This document shows, in pieces, positions 1-10,177 of a stretch of DNA of 45,148 nt. This DNA is from an uncultured Rhodobiaceae bacterium (lineage in GTDB: Bacteria; Pseudomonadota; Alphaproteobacteria; Parvibaculales; Parvibaculaceae). Position numbers and translations under genes: made by a program. Location: positions 1-45,148 of the forward strand of contig CAJXOU010000021.1 of NCBI GenBank assembly GCA_913057645.1, read 5' to 3'. Every line of letters begins with the position of its first letter. The stretch's first letter is position 1. The notes under the pieces were generated by a model, which saw only the letters and a program-made list of their open reading frames with translations, made no database searches and had not been told where the DNA came from.

Positions 1-30
1 CTCGGTGGCTCGGAGATGGGTATAAGAGAC
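1..30. other. Sequencing adapter remnant (Nextera-like)
   Basis: The first 30 bases align, with a few indels and substitutions, to the Illumina Nextera transposase read-2 adapter: CTCGGAGATG followed by GTATAAGAGAC can be read directly. The match ends exactly where the fold-back copy of downstream sequence begins at base 31. This is artefactual contig-end sequence, not genomic DNA. I recognised the adapter from memory; an exact alignment would settle it. Confidence 0.9.
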
Positions 31-185
31 CGACCAAGCGCCGCAACACGCACATAAGGTCCGCTGAAGAGCCAGCTGAGCCGCGGCTTCACGCGCAAAG
101 CCGCGCGGGCGGTGGACGCCATTCTGAAGCCGCGGCTCAGCTGGCTCTTCAGCGGACCTTATGTGCGTGTTGCGGCACTTGGTTG
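31..185. repeat. Fold-back inverted repeat at contig end (probable chimera)
   Basis: Bases 31-91 are the reverse complement of bases 125-185, with three mismatches at most (at 32, 39 and the outer edge), leaving a 33-base loop at 92-124. The right arm lies inside an open reading frame while the left arm is attached to adapter sequence. A fold-back library chimera explains both facts, so the left arm should be ignored in annotation. A genuine 60-bp inverted repeat is much less likely here. Confidence 0.85.
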
Positions 186-648
186 CATTCTCGTCGCACT
201 GACCGTGCCGCCGCTCGAGGTGCTTCCCTTCGCCGGAACGGTTTCCTGGGCGGCGATCGCCGCATTCGGCCTCGCCCTCGTTGCTCATGACGGCCTCTTC
301 GCCATCGTTGCGCTCGGCTTTGCGGCGACGACGCCCTATGTCATCTGGACCACGCTTTTCTGGGAGACAACGATGATCGATGTGAGCCGGACCGACGACG
401 GTGACCCGATGACATTCCGCGTCGTGGTACGGGACGAGGAAGGCACCACCCGCCACGAAGTGACGATGGCGCGCAAGGCGCACCAGGATCTGACGCCGGG
501 CCATACACCCGAACAGCTCGTGGAGGCGGCATTCCGGTTCCTGCTCGATCGGGAACCGAAGGAGAGCATTCTCGGGCGTTTCGACGTGACGATAATCCCG
601 ACCTATTTCCCCGAGTTCCACAAGGAACTGCCCGCCTATCTCGACTAA
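94..648 (+). CDS. ExoD-like membrane protein C-terminus joined to a ~90-aa conserved domain (5' partial)
   Basis: The reading frame is open from the fold-back loop to the TAA at 646-648. The first part has two strongly hydrophobic segments and the run KPRLSWLFSGPYVR, which resembles the C-terminal end of ExoD exopolysaccharide-synthesis family membrane proteins. From Met88 of the frame that opens with GTG112 (nucleotide 373) the character changes to a soluble, charged domain of about 90 residues ending FHKELPAYLD, which resembles a small alphaproteobacterial protein usually encoded alone. No stop separates the two parts. Either this is a true fusion, or a missed stop or frameshift joins ExoD to a downstream gene starting at ATG 373. 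The N-terminus is missing because the contig starts here. Function of the second part is unknown to me. Confidence 0.55.
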   Translation, partial: RKAARAVDAILKPRLSWLFSGPYVRVAALGCILVALTVPPLEVLPFAGTVSWAAIAAFGLALVAHDGLFAIVALGFAATTPYVIWTTLFWETTMIDVSRTDDGDPMTFRVVVRDEEGTTRHEVTMARKAHQDLTPGHTPEQLVEAAFRFLLDREPKESILGRFDVTIIPTYFPEFHKELPAYLD

Positions 649-733
649 ATGCCCGTGCCCGCCAACTATGCCCCTCGTCCGGATGCGTATAGACTGGACC
701 ATACTGGCATGATCACCGGGTGAGACGGTACGA

Positions 734-3625
734 ATGACGGGGGGCAAGGCGGGAGGAGAGGGAAACGGCGCGTATCCGTTTCTCGGGGGCGACAGCGAAA
801 TGGCGCGACGGATCGCGGCGTTCGACTGGGCGGCGACGGAACTCGGCCCCATCTCGGCATGGCCGCAAAGCCTGAAATCCACCATCGGCATGATGCTGCT
901 TTCGCCGGTGCCGATCGCCCTCCTCTGGGGCGAGAACGGCGTCATGATCTACAATGACGGCTATGCCGAGGTCGCGGGCGGGCGGCATCCGGCAATTCTC
1001 GGATCTCAGGTGCTGGACGGCTGGCCGGAGATCGCCGACTTCAACCGCAACGTGATCGAGGTCGGGCTTGCGGGCGGAACACTCTCCTATCGCGACCAGG
1101 AGATGATGCTGAACCGGAGCGGCGCGCCGGAAAAGGTCTGGCTCAATCTCGATTATTCGCCGGTGATGGACGACGAGGGGAAACCCGCGGGCGTCATTGC
1201 CTTCGTCGCCGAGACGACGCGGCGCGTGCAGGCGGAAACGCAACTCGAACGCGGCTTCGAGACGCTCCGGCAGATGTTCGAACAGGCGCCGGGCTTCATC
1301 GCGATCCTGGCGGGACCGGAGCACACCTTCGCGATGGTCAACAAAGCCTACATGCAGCTGGTCGGCCACCGGGATGCCGTCGGCAAGCCGGTGCGCGAGG
1401 CCCTGCCGGAAATCGTGGACCAGGGGTTCATCGAGCTTCTCGACCGGGTGCGGAAAACAGAGGAGCCCTATATCGGCCGGGGCATCCGCGTGCTGCTGCA
1501 ACGCGAGCCGGAATCAGAGCCGGTGGAACGCTACCTCGACTTCGTATTCCATCCGGTTTCCTCCGCACAAAGCAATGTGCGCGGCATTTTCGTTCAAGGC
1601 CACGATGTGACCGAGCAGCGGCTGGCGGAAATCGCGCTGCGCGAAAGCGAGGAACGCTTCCGGCTCGTCGCGGAAAGCGCGCCGGTGAAACTGTGGATGG
1701 GCGATGCCGAAGGAAATTGCATCTACCTGAACGCGATGCTGCGCCGCTTCTGGGGCGTGACACCCGAAGAGGTTCCGCATTTCAACTGGCTGGAGACCGT
1801 GCATCCCGACGACATGGAGACGCTGAGGGAACCCTACCAGAGGGCAATGCGCGACCATGCGCCCTTCTCGGTGGAGGTGCGCTTCCGCCGGGCGGACGGC
1901 GTCTACCGCATCATCAACACGACGGCCCAGCCCCGCTTCGGGCGGCACGGCGAATTCGAGGGGATGATCGGCGTCAATGTGGACGTCACGGAAAGACGGC
2001 AGGCGGAAGAAGCGCAGCAGGAGCTGAACGCAACGCTGGAGCAGCGCGTAGAGGACGAAATCGCCCGCCGCTCCAAAGCGGAAAGCGCGCTGCGGCAGGC
2101 GCAGAAAATGGAAGCAATCGGCAAGCTCACGGGCGGCGTTGCGCATGATTTCAACAACCTGCTGCAGGTGGTGTCCGGCAATCTGCAACTTCTGACGAAA
2201 GACGTGGCCGGCAACGAACGCGCCGAGACGCGGGTGGCAAACGCGCTGGAAGGGATCAGCCGCGGCGCGAAACTCGCGAACCAGCTTCTCGCTTTCGGCC
2301 GCCGCCAACCGCTGGAACCGAAGGTGGTGAATATCGGGCGGCTGGTGAACGGCATGGGCGACATGCTGCGCCGGACAATCGGCGAGGGTGTGGAAGTCGA
2401 TACGATGGTGTCGGGGGGCCTGTGGAATACGCTGGCCGATCCGGGGCAGCTCGAAAATGCCCTGCTCAACCTCGCGATCAACGCGCGCGATGCCATGGAC
2501 GGAACGGGAAAACTCACCATCGAGGTTGGGAACGCTTTCCTGGACGACGCCTATGCGGCCGACCACCCGGAAGTCGAGGCGGGGCAGTATGTGGTTCTTG
2601 CGGTAACGGACACGGGCGAGGGAATCGAACCCGAATTGCTGCAGCAGGTTTTCGAACCGTTCTTCTCGACCAAACCGCAGGGCAAGGGGACCGGCCTCGG
2701 GCTCTCGATGGTCTATGGCTTCGTCAAGCAGTCCGGCGGACACGTCAAGATCTACAGCGAGCGCGGCCACGGCACGACGGTGAAACTCTACCTGCCGCGC
2801 GTCACACAGAACGAAGACGCCATAACGCCGACAAGTGCGGCGGCGGCAACCGGGGGGACGGAAACGGTACTCGTCGCAGAGGACGACGACGCGGTGCGCG
2901 CGACCGTGGTCGATATGCTGAGCGAACTCGGCTACCGCGTCTTGACGGCGAAGGACGCGGCGGGCGCGCTGACCGTGATCGAGAGCGGCGCGCCGGTGGA
3001 CCTGCTTTTCACCGACGTCGTGATGCCCGGGCCCCTGAAGAGCACGGAGCTCGCGCGAAAGGCGAGAGAGCGGACGCCGAGCATCGCGGTGCTGTTCACA
3101 TCCGGCTACACGGAAAATTCCATCGTGCATGGCGGGAGACTCGACGCCGGCGTGGATCTTCTCTCGAAGCCCTATACACGCGAGGCGCTGGCGCGGAAGA
3201 TTCGGCAAGTGCTTGGCCGCGCGGGCCCGTCCGGAAACGTCCGTCCTTCAGCACCGGCTGCCACGCCAAAGAAGCTCAGCGTGCTGCTTTGCGAAGACGA
3301 TGTGCTGATCCGCATGAGCACGACGGAGATGCTTGAAAGCGCCGGCATGAAGGTGATCGAGAGCGGGAGCGGCGCGGAAGCACTCGCCGCGATCGAAGCG
3401 GAAGTGCCCGACGTGCTGATCGCGGATGTAGGGCTTCCCGACATGACCGGCGTCGAACTGGCAGAAAGGGTGCGGGACATCTCGGCAGGACTGCCCATCA
3501 TCTTCGCGACCGGCCACAGCGACGTGCCGGGGGCGGAGACGATGCCGCGCACGGCCATCGTGACGAAACCCTATGACATGGGAAAACTGCAGGGCTCGAT
3601 AGACGCACTTCTCGGCGGAGGCTAG
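734..3625 (+). CDS. Hybrid sensor histidine kinase with three PAS domains and two receiver domains
   Basis: A 963-aa cytoplasmic-looking sensor without obvious membrane segments. Three PAS-like domains occupy roughly residues 20-150, 175-295 and 305-425; the third ends in a PAC-type segment. A short coiled linker leads to the HisKA helix pair with phospho-acceptor His near 470 (GGVAHDFNN). The ATPase domain shows an N box (NARDAMDG, ~582), G1 (DTGEGIEP, ~625) and G2 ([10 protein letters not shown], ~650). Two receiver domains follow, at about 709-825 (acceptor Asp in FTDVVMPG) and 848-960 ([11 protein letters not shown]). The second resembles stand-alone CheY-like modulators. The signal is unknown; PAS domains suggest redox, light or small-molecule sensing. 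Start ATG 734 was taken because the next upstream sequence is non-coding. Its stop overlaps that of der by two bases on the other strand. Confidence 0.93.
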   Translation: MTGGKAGGEGNGAYPFLGGDSEMARRIAAFDWAATELGPISAWPQSLKSTIGMMLLSPVPIALLWGENGVMIYNDGYAEVAGGRHPAILGSQVLDGWPEIADFNRNVIEVGLAGGTLSYRDQEMMLNRSGAPEKVWLNLDYSPVMDDEGKPAGVIAFVAETTRRVQAETQLERGFETLRQMFEQAPGFIAILAGPEHTFAMVNKAYMQLVGHRDAVGKPVREALPEIVDQGFIELLDRVRKTEEPYIGRGIRVLLQREPESEPVERYLDFVFHPVSSAQSNVRGIFVQGHDVTEQRLAEIALRESEERFRLVAESAPVKLWMGDAEGNCIYLNAMLRRFWGVTPEEVPHFNWLETVHPDDMETLREPYQRAMRDHAPFSVEVRFRRADGVYRIINTTAQPRFGRHGEFEGMIGVNVDVTERRQAEEAQQELNATLEQRVEDEIARRSKAESALRQAQKMEAIGKLTGGVAHDFNNLLQVVSGNLQLLTKDVAGNERAETRVANALEGISRGAKLANQLLAFGRRQPLEPKVVNIGRLVNGMGDMLRRTIGEGVEVDTMVSGGLWNTLADPGQLENALLNLAINARDAMDGTGKLTIEVGNAFLDDAYAADHPEVEAGQYVVLAVTDTGEGIEPELLQQVFEPFFSTKPQGKGTGLGLSMVYGFVKQSGGHVKIYSERGHGTTVKLYLPRVTQNEDAITPTSAAAATGGTETVLVAEDDDAVRATVVDMLSELGYRVLTAKDAAGALTVIESGAPVDLLFTDVVMPGPLKSTELARKARERTPSIAVLFTSGYTENSIVHGGRLDAGVDLLSKPYTREALARKIRQVLGRAGPSGNVRPSAPAATPKKLSVLLCEDDVLIRMSTTEMLESAGMKVIESGSGAEALAAIEAEVPDVLIADVGLPDMTGVELAERVRDISAGLPIIFATGHSDVPGAETMPRTAIVTKPYDMGKLQGSIDALLGGG

Positions 3626-5040
3626 GCGCGCTTCTTCTTTCCCGCATAGGGGTTCTTGCCCTTGCGCATGAAAAGGCGGATGGGGACACCCGGCAGCTCG
3701 AAGGTCTCGCGCAGCGCGTTCACGAGATAACGGCGATAGGAGGTCGGCACGTCGTCGGCGCGGCTCGAAAAGACCGCGAAGGTCGGCGGACGCGACTTCA
3801 CCTGCGACATGTATTTCAGATTTACCGGACGGCCCTTGGCGGCAGGCGGCTGGTGGCGCGAGACGGCCTCCGTGAGCCAGCGGTTGAGTTTCGCGGTCGG
3901 GACGCGCGCATTCCAGAGCGTGTGGATGCGCTCGATGGCGGGCATGAGCCTGTCAGTGCCCTTTCCCGTCAACGCTGAAAACTGGACGATCGGAACGCCG
4001 CGCACCTGCGGCAGAAGGCGTTCCAGCTCTTCCTTCAGCATGCGGAGCACTTCCTGCGGGTTTTCGACCTTGTCCCATTTGTTGACCGCGATGAGCAGGC
4101 CGCGGCCTTCCTGTTCCACGAGATCGGCGATGTGAAGGTCCTGGCGCTCGAAGGGCTGTGTGGCGTCGAGCAGCACAACCACGACCTCGGCGAAGCGGAC
4201 GGCGCGGAGCGTGTCCGCGACCGAGAGTTTTTCGAGCTTTTCGATGACCCGGGCGCGGCGGCGCATGCCTGCCGTGTCCCAGAGTTTCACGCGGCGGCCG
4301 CGCCACTCCCATTCGATGCCGATGCTGTCGCGCGTGATGCCCGCTTCGGGGCCGGTCAGCATGCGGTCTTCGCCGAGCAACTGGTTCACGAGGGTCGACT
4401 TGCCGACATTCGGGCGGCCGACGATGGCGATGCGGAGCGGCGCTTCGAGATCGGGCTCGTAGGGTGCATCGGGATCGAAGCCCTCGACAGATTCTTCTTC
4501 GGCGAGCGCATCTTCCAGCGCCTGTTCGGCATCGTTTCCGGCGAGGCTGTTTGCGTATTCGGCGAGCGCATCATAGAGATCGCCGAGGCCTTCGCCATGT
4601 TCGGCGGAAAGCGGCAGCGGCGCACCGAGGCCGAGTTCATAGGCTTCCATTCGCCCCGCCTGCCCTGCTCCGCCTTCGCATTTGTTGGCGGCGAGGATGA
4701 CGGGCGTCGGCGACTTGCGGAGGATCTGGGCGAAGCGGCTGTCGAGCGGCGTTACGCCGGCCCGCGCGTCGATGAGAAGGAGACAGACATCGGCCTCGGC
4801 AATGGCGAGATCGGTCTGGCGGCGCATGCGTGCTTCGAGACTGTCGCCGGTTCCCTCTTCGAGGCCGGCGGTGTCGACGACCGTGAAGGAGAGATCGCCG
4901 AGCTGCGCCTCGCCTTCGCGCCGGTCGCGGGTGACGCCCGGCGTGTCGTCGACGAGCGCCAGCTTCCGTCCGACCAGACGGTTGAACAAAGTGGACTTGC
5001 CGACATTGGGCCGGCCGACGATGGCGACCTTGAATGACAC
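3622..5040 (-). CDS. der: Ribosome assembly GTPase Der (EngA)
   Basis: A 472-aa essential GTPase acting in late 50S subunit maturation. It has the diagnostic tandem G domains, each with GRPNVGKST (residues ~9-17 and again near 208) and DTAG switch-II motifs ([16 protein letters not shown]), and NKxD-type motifs (NKCE, NKWD). An acidic linker rich in Glu and Asp separates the two domains, and a KH-like C-terminal domain ends in a lysine-rich tail ([13 protein letters not shown]). Start is GTG 5040, preceded by AAGGG; there is no in-frame ATG before the first G1 motif. It is the last gene of the yfgM-bamB-der unit, 74 bp after bamB, and converges on the histidine kinase gene. Confidence 0.97.
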   Translation of the reverse strand: MSFKVAIVGRPNVGKSTLFNRLVGRKLALVDDTPGVTRDRREGEAQLGDLSFTVVDTAGLEEGTGDSLEARMRRQTDLAIAEADVCLLLIDARAGVTPLDSRFAQILRKSPTPVILAANKCEGGAGQAGRMEAYELGLGAPLPLSAEHGEGLGDLYDALAEYANSLAGNDAEQALEDALAEEESVEGFDPDAPYEPDLEAPLRIAIVGRPNVGKSTLVNQLLGEDRMLTGPEAGITRDSIGIEWEWRGRRVKLWDTAGMRRRARVIEKLEKLSVADTLRAVRFAEVVVVLLDATQPFERQDLHIADLVEQEGRGLLIAVNKWDKVENPQEVLRMLKEELERLLPQVRGVPIVQFSALTGKGTDRLMPAIERIHTLWNARVPTAKLNRWLTEAVSRHQPPAAKGRPVNLKYMSQVKSRPPTFAVFSSRADDVPTSYRRYLVNALRETFELPGVPIRLFMRKGKNPYAGKKKRA

Positions 5041-5114
5041 TTTATGCGGCCCTTTTCATGCCGAGTGATGGCGCGCCGCAACCGGCGGCGGCCTGCCGGA
5101 CCGGCTTTCGCGCG

Positions 5115-6482
5115 CTACTTGAGCGCGATGAGCTGCGCGTCGTCCGTCAGAATATACAGCGTTTCGTTCGCGACGACCGGTGCGATGAGAGCGCCACCCG
5201 GCAGATCGATGCTGCCGAGAACCTCTCCCGTGTAGGGCGATACGGAGACGGCATCGCCAATCGAGGAGACGAGCACCAAGCGGTCGCTGACGAGAACGGG
5301 GCCGGACCATTCGATCGGATCCTCACGATCGTCCGGGTCTTCCCAGCGCGGCAGAGGGGTGATCCAGCGGATACGTCCGTCGCGGCGGGAAACCGCCGCC
5401 ACTTCCTGGGTGGTGGTGACGACATAGATGAAATCGCCCGCGGCCCAGGGGGTCTGCACACCGCCAATGTCGCGTGTCCAGACACGTTCGCCGGTGCGCA
5501 GATCGATCGACACCATGCGGCCCGAATGGCTGATGGCGAAGACGCGATCGCGGTCGATGACGGGCCGGCCCGCGATGTCGTTCAACTCGCTGAGCGAGGT
5601 GACGTTACCCGTGCGGGTGAGCGAATCCGTCCAGACCGGCGTCCCGTTTTCCACACGCAAGGCGACGAGTTCGCCGGAAGAGTATGGCGCGACCGCGACC
5701 GAACCGGCGACCGCCGTGCTGGACGCCGCGAGGATGCCCGCGCTTTCAACGATGCCGCGATGGCGCCAGAGCACTTCACCGGTCTCCTGGGCGAGGCAGA
5801 TCGCCTGATTGTCCGCCGTGATGGCAAAGACGCGGCCGCCATTCGCGGTCGGCGAGGCGCGGAACGGATCGCCGACGGCCTGGCTCCACTGAACGGCGCC
5901 GCTGGCGGCATCGAGACCATGCGCCGTCCCGAAACCCGTCACGACAAAGACGCGGCCATTGTCGTAGGCCACGCCGCCGCCACGGCCCTCGTCGGCGTCC
6001 TCGTCTTCGGGAACGAGGCTCGTTTCCCAGAGTTCCTTGCCCGAAGATTGTTCGAAAGCCCGGACGGTCGCTTCGGCGTCGAGCACGAAAATCCTGCCTT
6101 CGGCGATCACAGGAGGCGCCATGAGCTGGCCGACCCGGCTCGACCCGGCGCCGGCATTTGCCGACCAGACGCGGTCGAGCGGACCGGGCGCGGCCAGATG
6201 GTACATGGCGTTATCCGGCGTGCCGCCGGGCTGGGGCCAGTTTTCGTTCACATAGGGCTTCGGCAGGATGATGAGTTCATCTGCCAGTTCCTGATCCGCT
6301 TCGAGCTGTGCGCCGAGCTCCATGACCGACAGACGCTTACCCGGCAGAACGGTCTTGTCGTCGGAGGAAAACATGTCGGAAACCGTGTCGCAGCCGGCCA
6401 GACCCGCCACGGCAAGGGCGAGAACCGCACCGCGAAGGATGCGGCCGATTGCGAATGCTTCAGCCGAATTTCGGTCCGTCAT
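5115..6482 (-). CDS. bamB: Outer-membrane assembly lipoprotein BamB-like (PQQ-type beta-propeller)
   Basis: About 455 aa. The N-terminus has a signal peptide ending in the lipobox LAGC, so it is a predicted lipoprotein anchored in the periplasm or outer membrane. The rest is repeated PQQ-type beta-propeller blades; recurrent GxVxW/GxLxW-type turns (SGAVQWSQ, TGEVLWRH, TGERVWTR, DGRIRWIT) can be counted. BamB assists the BamA complex in folding outer-membrane beta-barrels. The gene lies between yfgM and der as in enterobacteria, which supports the assignment. The TTG at 6488 is also in frame, but ATG 6482, six bases past the yfgM stop, is the more natural start. Confidence 0.9.
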   Translation of the reverse strand: MTDRNSAEAFAIGRILRGAVLALAVAGLAGCDTVSDMFSSDDKTVLPGKRLSVMELGAQLEADQELADELIILPKPYVNENWPQPGGTPDNAMYHLAAPGPLDRVWSANAGAGSSRVGQLMAPPVIAEGRIFVLDAEATVRAFEQSSGKELWETSLVPEDEDADEGRGGGVAYDNGRVFVVTGFGTAHGLDAASGAVQWSQAVGDPFRASPTANGGRVFAITADNQAICLAQETGEVLWRHRGIVESAGILAASSTAVAGSVAVAPYSSGELVALRVENGTPVWTDSLTRTGNVTSLSELNDIAGRPVIDRDRVFAISHSGRMVSIDLRTGERVWTRDIGGVQTPWAAGDFIYVVTTTQEVAAVSRRDGRIRWITPLPRWEDPDDREDPIEWSGPVLVSDRLVLVSSIGDAVSVSPYTGEVLGSIDLPGGALIAPVVANETLYILTDDAQLIALK

Positions 6483-6488
6483 CTTCAA

Positions 6489-7262
6489 CTACTCCGTCTC
6501 GGCCGGGGTTTCGGCGGCTGGCGTTTGCTGTATTTCGGGCGATGTTTCCGTGCCGGCTCCTGCTGCCGCAGAGCCGTCCGTCTCCGTATCCGCCGGTGCG
6601 GCGGCGGGTGGCGGCAAATGGGGAGCGGCCAGCGCCTGAATGACATGGGCGCGGTCGCGAAGACCACTGGGCGAAGCGGGATTGGCGATGATGCGTTTGA
6701 CGTAGCCGTCGGCATCGGTCCAGGCGCCTTCGCGCATGGCGACGAGCGCGAGAAGCTCCAGTGCATTGCCATGCCAGGGCGAGTCTTCCGACATGATGGG
6801 CGCCATGCGCGCCTTCATGTCGTCGTAGCTCGCCGTATCGACGACAATAAGCCCCGCCCTGACGGTCGCCATGCCGCGCACAAGGCCGAGGGAAGCGTCG
6901 TTGGCGACTTCCTCATAGACGGCGAGCGCCGCGTCGCGCTCTCCGGCTTCAAGCAGCCGGTCCGCCTGCTGGAGACGCGCGAGGGTCTCGTAGCCGCCGC
7001 CCGTCTCGGCCGCGAAGTTGTCGAAGGCCGCGGCCGCTTCTTCCGGCGCGGCGCCTTCTTCCAGTTCCGCCACAAGCTCGTCGTAGCGGGCGGACGCCTC
7101 GACCCGCGAGGCGTGGGACCAGGCACGCCAGCCGACGACGGCCGCGACGACCAGGACAATCGCGACGGCAAGGCCGATCACGTAGATCCCGTATTTTTCC
7201 CAAAGTTTGCTGAACTGTTCGCGGCGAAGGTCTTCTTCGACTTCGCGAAAGAGATCGGTCAC
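6489..7262 (-). CDS. YfgM-like inner-membrane TPR protein (UPF0070)
   Basis: A 257-aa protein with a short cytoplasmic N-terminus, one transmembrane helix at about residues 27-47 (IGLAVAIVLVVAAVVGWRAW) and a periplasmic helical TPR-like region, followed by a low-complexity Ala/Pro/Thr/Glu tail. This is the architecture of YfgM, a periplasmic chaperone-network protein linked to the Sec translocon. It is the first gene of the operon with bamB and der. The start is GTG 7262; no upstream ATG is in frame close by. The C-terminal tail is unusually long and probably disordered. Confidence 0.85.
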   Translation of the reverse strand: MTDLFREVEEDLRREQFSKLWEKYGIYVIGLAVAIVLVVAAVVGWRAWSHASRVEASARYDELVAELEEGAAPEEAAAAFDNFAAETGGGYETLARLQQADRLLEAGERDAALAVYEEVANDASLGLVRGMATVRAGLIVVDTASYDDMKARMAPIMSEDSPWHGNALELLALVAMREGAWTDADGYVKRIIANPASPSGLRDRAHVIQALAAPHLPPPAAAPADTETDGSAAAGAGTETSPEIQQTPAAETPAETE

Positions 7263-7360
7263 AAGAATACTCCGCGGAGAAATGCTGATGGGCGCGGAGG
7301 AAGCGCCCGGCGCCTGCCCCCTGCAGGCGGCGTAAAATAGCCCGGCAACCGACCAATAGC

Positions 7361-7387
7361 AAACCGCCCGGCAGGGGCCGCCGGGCG
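7361..7387 (-). terminator. Probable intrinsic terminator downstream of panB
   Basis: A perfect 8-bp stem, CGCCCGGC / GCCGGGCG (7365-7372 with 7380-7387) and a 7-base loop, followed on the minus strand by GGTTTGCT. It lies 15 bp past the panB stop codon and before the yfgM promoter region. The U-tract is short, so termination may be partial. Confidence 0.6.
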
Positions 7388-7401
7388 TGCAATTGCTTGA
7401 G

Positions 7402-8226
7402 CTATTTCGCCTTTTTCATGCTGTAGGTGTGTTCCACCGCCGGGAAGCTGCGGTCGCGGACGGCGCGGCCATAGGCTTCCGCCGCGCCCGCGATCTGGGC
7501 CCCGAGGGAGGCGAATTCACGGACGAATTTCGGCGGCTTCGGCGAGAGGCCAAGCATGTCTTCGAGGACCAGAATCTGACCGTCGCAATGGGCGGAAGCG
7601 CCAATGCCGATGGTCGGGATGTCGATCTGGCCGGTGATGCGGGCGGCAAGAGGCTCGGCCACGCCCTCGACAACGACCGCGAAGGCGCCGGCGTCGGCGA
7701 CGGCCTGCGCGTCGGCCTCGATGGCAGCCCATTCGCTTTCCTCGCGGCCCTGCGCCTTGAAACCGCCCATGACCTGGACGTTCTGCGGCGTGAGGCCGAT
7801 ATGCGACATGACGGGGATGCCGCGCTCGGAGAGATAGTGGATGGTGTCGGCAATGCGCGTGCCGCCTTCAAGCTTCACGGCGGTGCAGCCGGTTTCCTTG
7901 ATGACGCGGCAGGCATTGCGGAAGGCGATTTCGGGGCTTTCCTCATAGGAGCCGAAGGGCATGTCGACCACGACGAGGGCCCGCTCGGTGCCGCGCACCA
8001 CGGCCGCGCCGTGCGCGATCATCATGTCGAGGGTGACGCCGAGCGTCGTTTCCATGCCGTACATGACCATGCCGAGGCTGTCGCCCACGAGCAGGAAGTC
8101 GACATAGGGGTCGAGGTAGCGCGCGGTGTGCGCGTGGTAGGCGGTGAGCGACACGATCGGCTCCGCCCCCTTGCGGGCGCGGATTTCCGGCACGGTGATG
8201 CGCTTGATCTTCGACTGGACGGACAT
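7402..8226 (-). CDS. panB: 3-methyl-2-oxobutanoate hydroxymethyltransferase PanB
   Basis: A protein of about 274 aa that transfers a hydroxymethyl group from 5,10-methylene-tetrahydrofolate to 2-oxoisovalerate, giving ketopantoate, the first committed step of pantothenate and coenzyme A synthesis. The family motifs are clear: [15 protein letters not shown] near the N-terminus, [13 protein letters not shown] (Mg2+ binding), [14 protein letters not shown] and IPTIGIGA. The frame extends upstream to 8289, but ATG 8226 has a Shine-Dalgarno-like AGGGA about ten bases upstream and gives the usual family N-terminus; ATG 8235 is an alternative. It appears to be transcribed alone, as no panC is adjacent. 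Confidence 0.95.
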   Translation of the reverse strand: MSVQSKIKRITVPEIRARKGAEPIVSLTAYHAHTARYLDPYVDFLLVGDSLGMVMYGMETTLGVTLDMMIAHGAAVVRGTERALVVVDMPFGSYEESPEIAFRNACRVIKETGCTAVKLEGGTRIADTIHYLSERGIPVMSHIGLTPQNVQVMGGFKAQGREESEWAAIEADAQAVADAGAFAVVVEGVAEPLAARITGQIDIPTIGIGASAHCDGQILVLEDMLGLSPKPPKFVREFASLGAQIAGAAEAYGRAVRDRSFPAVEHTYSMKKAK

Positions 8227-8409
8227 TCGGATCATCCCTGTCAGGTGGCGCGCGACGGCTCCCTCAAGAGATGGGGACTTGCGCGGCACATTGCGACGGC
8301 GGCCGGATGCCGCTGCGAAAAGGGCATACAGAACAAGCCCTTAGGCGCCTCCCGGCACCTTTCCTGATCCTTGTGGGCGGACCCTACAAAAAAGCGGGCG
8401 AAAGCGCAA

Positions 8410-9321
8410 TCAGAGCCCGGGGGTGGGCTCGGCGGCGGTCGCCTCGCCCTCGTGCCCTCCCGGCAGGCCGACGATCTCGCGATAGGCGACGGAGAGCATG
8501 GTGACGGAGAGCATCACGAAATAGAAGTAGGCCGCGATGCCGACGACGCCCGAAATGGCGAGAACGACCGGGCCAGCGCCCAGGACACCGCCAAGGATGG
8601 CCAGGACGAATATCAGGACAAGAACGACGACGCCGTAAAGAAGCCCGATCAGCAGCGCGTAACCGACCATGCGCCAGGTATTGCCCTGCGTGGCCGCGAG
8701 GACTGCGCGGACCTTGCCGGGCAGTCCGATCGCCACGTCCGGCAAGGAGAGCATCAGACGCATGGAGAGGCCGAGGATCAGCAGATAGCCGATGGCCATG
8801 CTGATCGCCAGGACCATACCGAGAAACCCAGCCCCCGCCGGATTTCCTCCCCTTTCAGCGATACCGGCGATGCCGGCGATACCGAAGATGACAGCGAAAA
8901 GAAGAACAGCCATCAGGAAATAGAGCAGCGTTACCTTGATGAACGTCCAGATGTAACGTGCGTCTTCCATGCGCAACAGGAAGCTGCCGCCTTCGCCCAT
9001 CAGCACAAAACGGTGCCAGCGGACCGCAGCTACCGCGCTCGCCAAGGTCGTCAGGATGAGGGCCGCATAATAAACCGGCCCCGTGGCGCGCTGGGCGACG
9101 GCTTCATAGGCGGCGCCGATTTCCTGCGGCGGTGTCCCTTCCTCGTTGATGAGATCGAAAATCGCGCCGATACCGGCCTGATGGAAGGACCACGCATAGA
9201 GCCCCATCGCAACAAGGATGAAAATCAAGGCGGGCCAGGCAACGCCGATCAGCTGAAAATAATGCCTCGTGACGCCCGAGAACACTTCTCCGACCGAGCG
9301 GAATACCGGCAGCTTTCTCAT
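8410..9321 (-). CDS. Polytopic membrane protein of unknown function (paralogue A)
   Basis: About 303 aa with six or so hydrophobic helices and small soluble loops. Two stretches recur in the neighbouring gene at 9416-10177: WHRFVLMGEGG and the C-terminal LSVAYREIVGLPG, so the two are tandem paralogues. I do not recognise a named family. ATG 9321 was preferred over the longer frame start because GGGAGA lies seven bases upstream. It is the last gene of the minus-strand TPR/membrane-protein run, 94 bp after the paralogue. Confidence 0.8.
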   Translation of the reverse strand: MRKLPVFRSVGEVFSGVTRHYFQLIGVAWPALIFILVAMGLYAWSFHQAGIGAIFDLINEEGTPPQEIGAAYEAVAQRATGPVYYAALILTTLASAVAAVRWHRFVLMGEGGSFLLRMEDARYIWTFIKVTLLYFLMAVLLFAVIFGIAGIAGIAERGGNPAGAGFLGMVLAISMAIGYLLILGLSMRLMLSLPDVAIGLPGKVRAVLAATQGNTWRMVGYALLIGLLYGVVVLVLIFVLAILGGVLGAGPVVLAISGVVGIAAYFYFVMLSVTMLSVAYREIVGLPGGHEGEATAAEPTPGL

Positions 9322-9415
9322 CTTCGTCTCCCCCCAGAGAATCGGCAGCCTGCTGCCGCGATATGGAGCGTTTACCTTAGACGGGGGTTCACGATCCGCC
9401 AACCTGTTCGGCGGG

Positions 9416-10177
9416 TCAGAGGGAGGGGTCCGTGCGGGCGGAGGACGGGACGGAGCCGGGCGGGCCGACGAGTTCGCGATAGGCGATGGAGAGAACGGCG
9501 ACGTTCACCACCGCGAAAAACACAGAAACAAGCGCGAAGGCGGCGATAGATATTGCCTGGAGAGCCAGCCCGCCGCCCAGCAGCGACCCGAGCAGCAGCG
9601 CCAGCACGAGGACCGGCAGCGCAACAGACAGGAACACCGCCGCCAGCCGCCAGAAATTGCCGCGGGTCCGCTCCAGCACGAGGCGAGGGTCGACCGGATC
9701 GCCGATGGAGACAGCGGGAAGAAGCAGGGAAAGCCGGACGAAGAAATAGATCGAGACCAGAAGAAGCAGGAGACCGAAGAAGCTCAGGAGCGATCCGGTC
9801 ATGGTCTGCGCCATCTGGCCGGCCGCCACGGCGAGGACAGCGCCGGGGACCAGGATCAGAAACAGGAATACGGACACCAGAAGGAAGCGTGCCTCGCGCC
9901 GCCCGAAGGAAAAGCGGAAAGCGCCAGCGGGTGCGTCGCCCATCAGGATGAAGCGGTGCCAGGCGACCGCAATGACGGGCCAGAGGAAGAGGCCCGCGAG
10001 TTCCAGGACGAGCGCGGCAAAGAACTGCTCTTCCACATTCACGAAGGCGCTTGCCGTGGAGAAGCAGAGATAGAGAATACCTGGCAGCCAGATGAGCCGG
10101 ATCATTTCACCCAGATGGTTCCAGGCGCCGCCATAGGCTTCGCGGATCGTGGCCAGCACATCGAGCTTCGTGCTCAT
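9416..10177 (-). CDS. Polytopic membrane protein of unknown function (paralogue B)
   Basis: A 253-aa protein of about six predicted transmembrane helices. It shares WHRFILMGD and VAVLSIAYRELVGPPG with the gene at 8410-9321, which places it in the same small family. The start codon overlaps the stop of the TPR gene by four bases (ATGA), so translation is probably coupled. No catalytic motif is visible. A role in membrane homeostasis or export would be a guess. Confidence 0.8.
   Translation of the reverse strand: MSTKLDVLATIREAYGGAWNHLGEMIRLIWLPGILYLCFSTASAFVNVEEQFFAALVLELAGLFLWPVIAVAWHRFILMGDAPAGAFRFSFGRREARFLLVSVFLFLILVPGAVLAVAAGQMAQTMTGSLLSFFGLLLLLVSIYFFVRLSLLLPAVSIGDPVDPRLVLERTRGNFWRLAAVFLSVALPVLVLALLLGSLLGGGLALQAISIAAFALVSVFFAVVNVAVLSIAYRELVGPPGSVPSSARTDPSL

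Noticed and set aside
31-185. A natural 60-bp inverted repeat such as an insertion-sequence end or attenuator
   Set aside because: The left arm is joined to adapter sequence, so a library fold-back explains it better.
1514-3208. A 564-codon minus-strand frame opposite the histidine kinase
   Set aside because: No domain, and the kinase reads through with all catalytic motifs.
5034-7340. A 768-codon open frame on the plus strand, antisense to der, bamB and yfgM
   Set aside because: It has no recognisable domain, runs opposite three well-supported genes in an operon, and is typical of third-position GC bias creating long antisense frames.
8388-8430. An intrinsic terminator after the membrane-protein gene at 8410
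   Set aside because: GAGCCC/GGGCTC can pair and a run of six T follows on the minus strand, but about 20 bases separate them.
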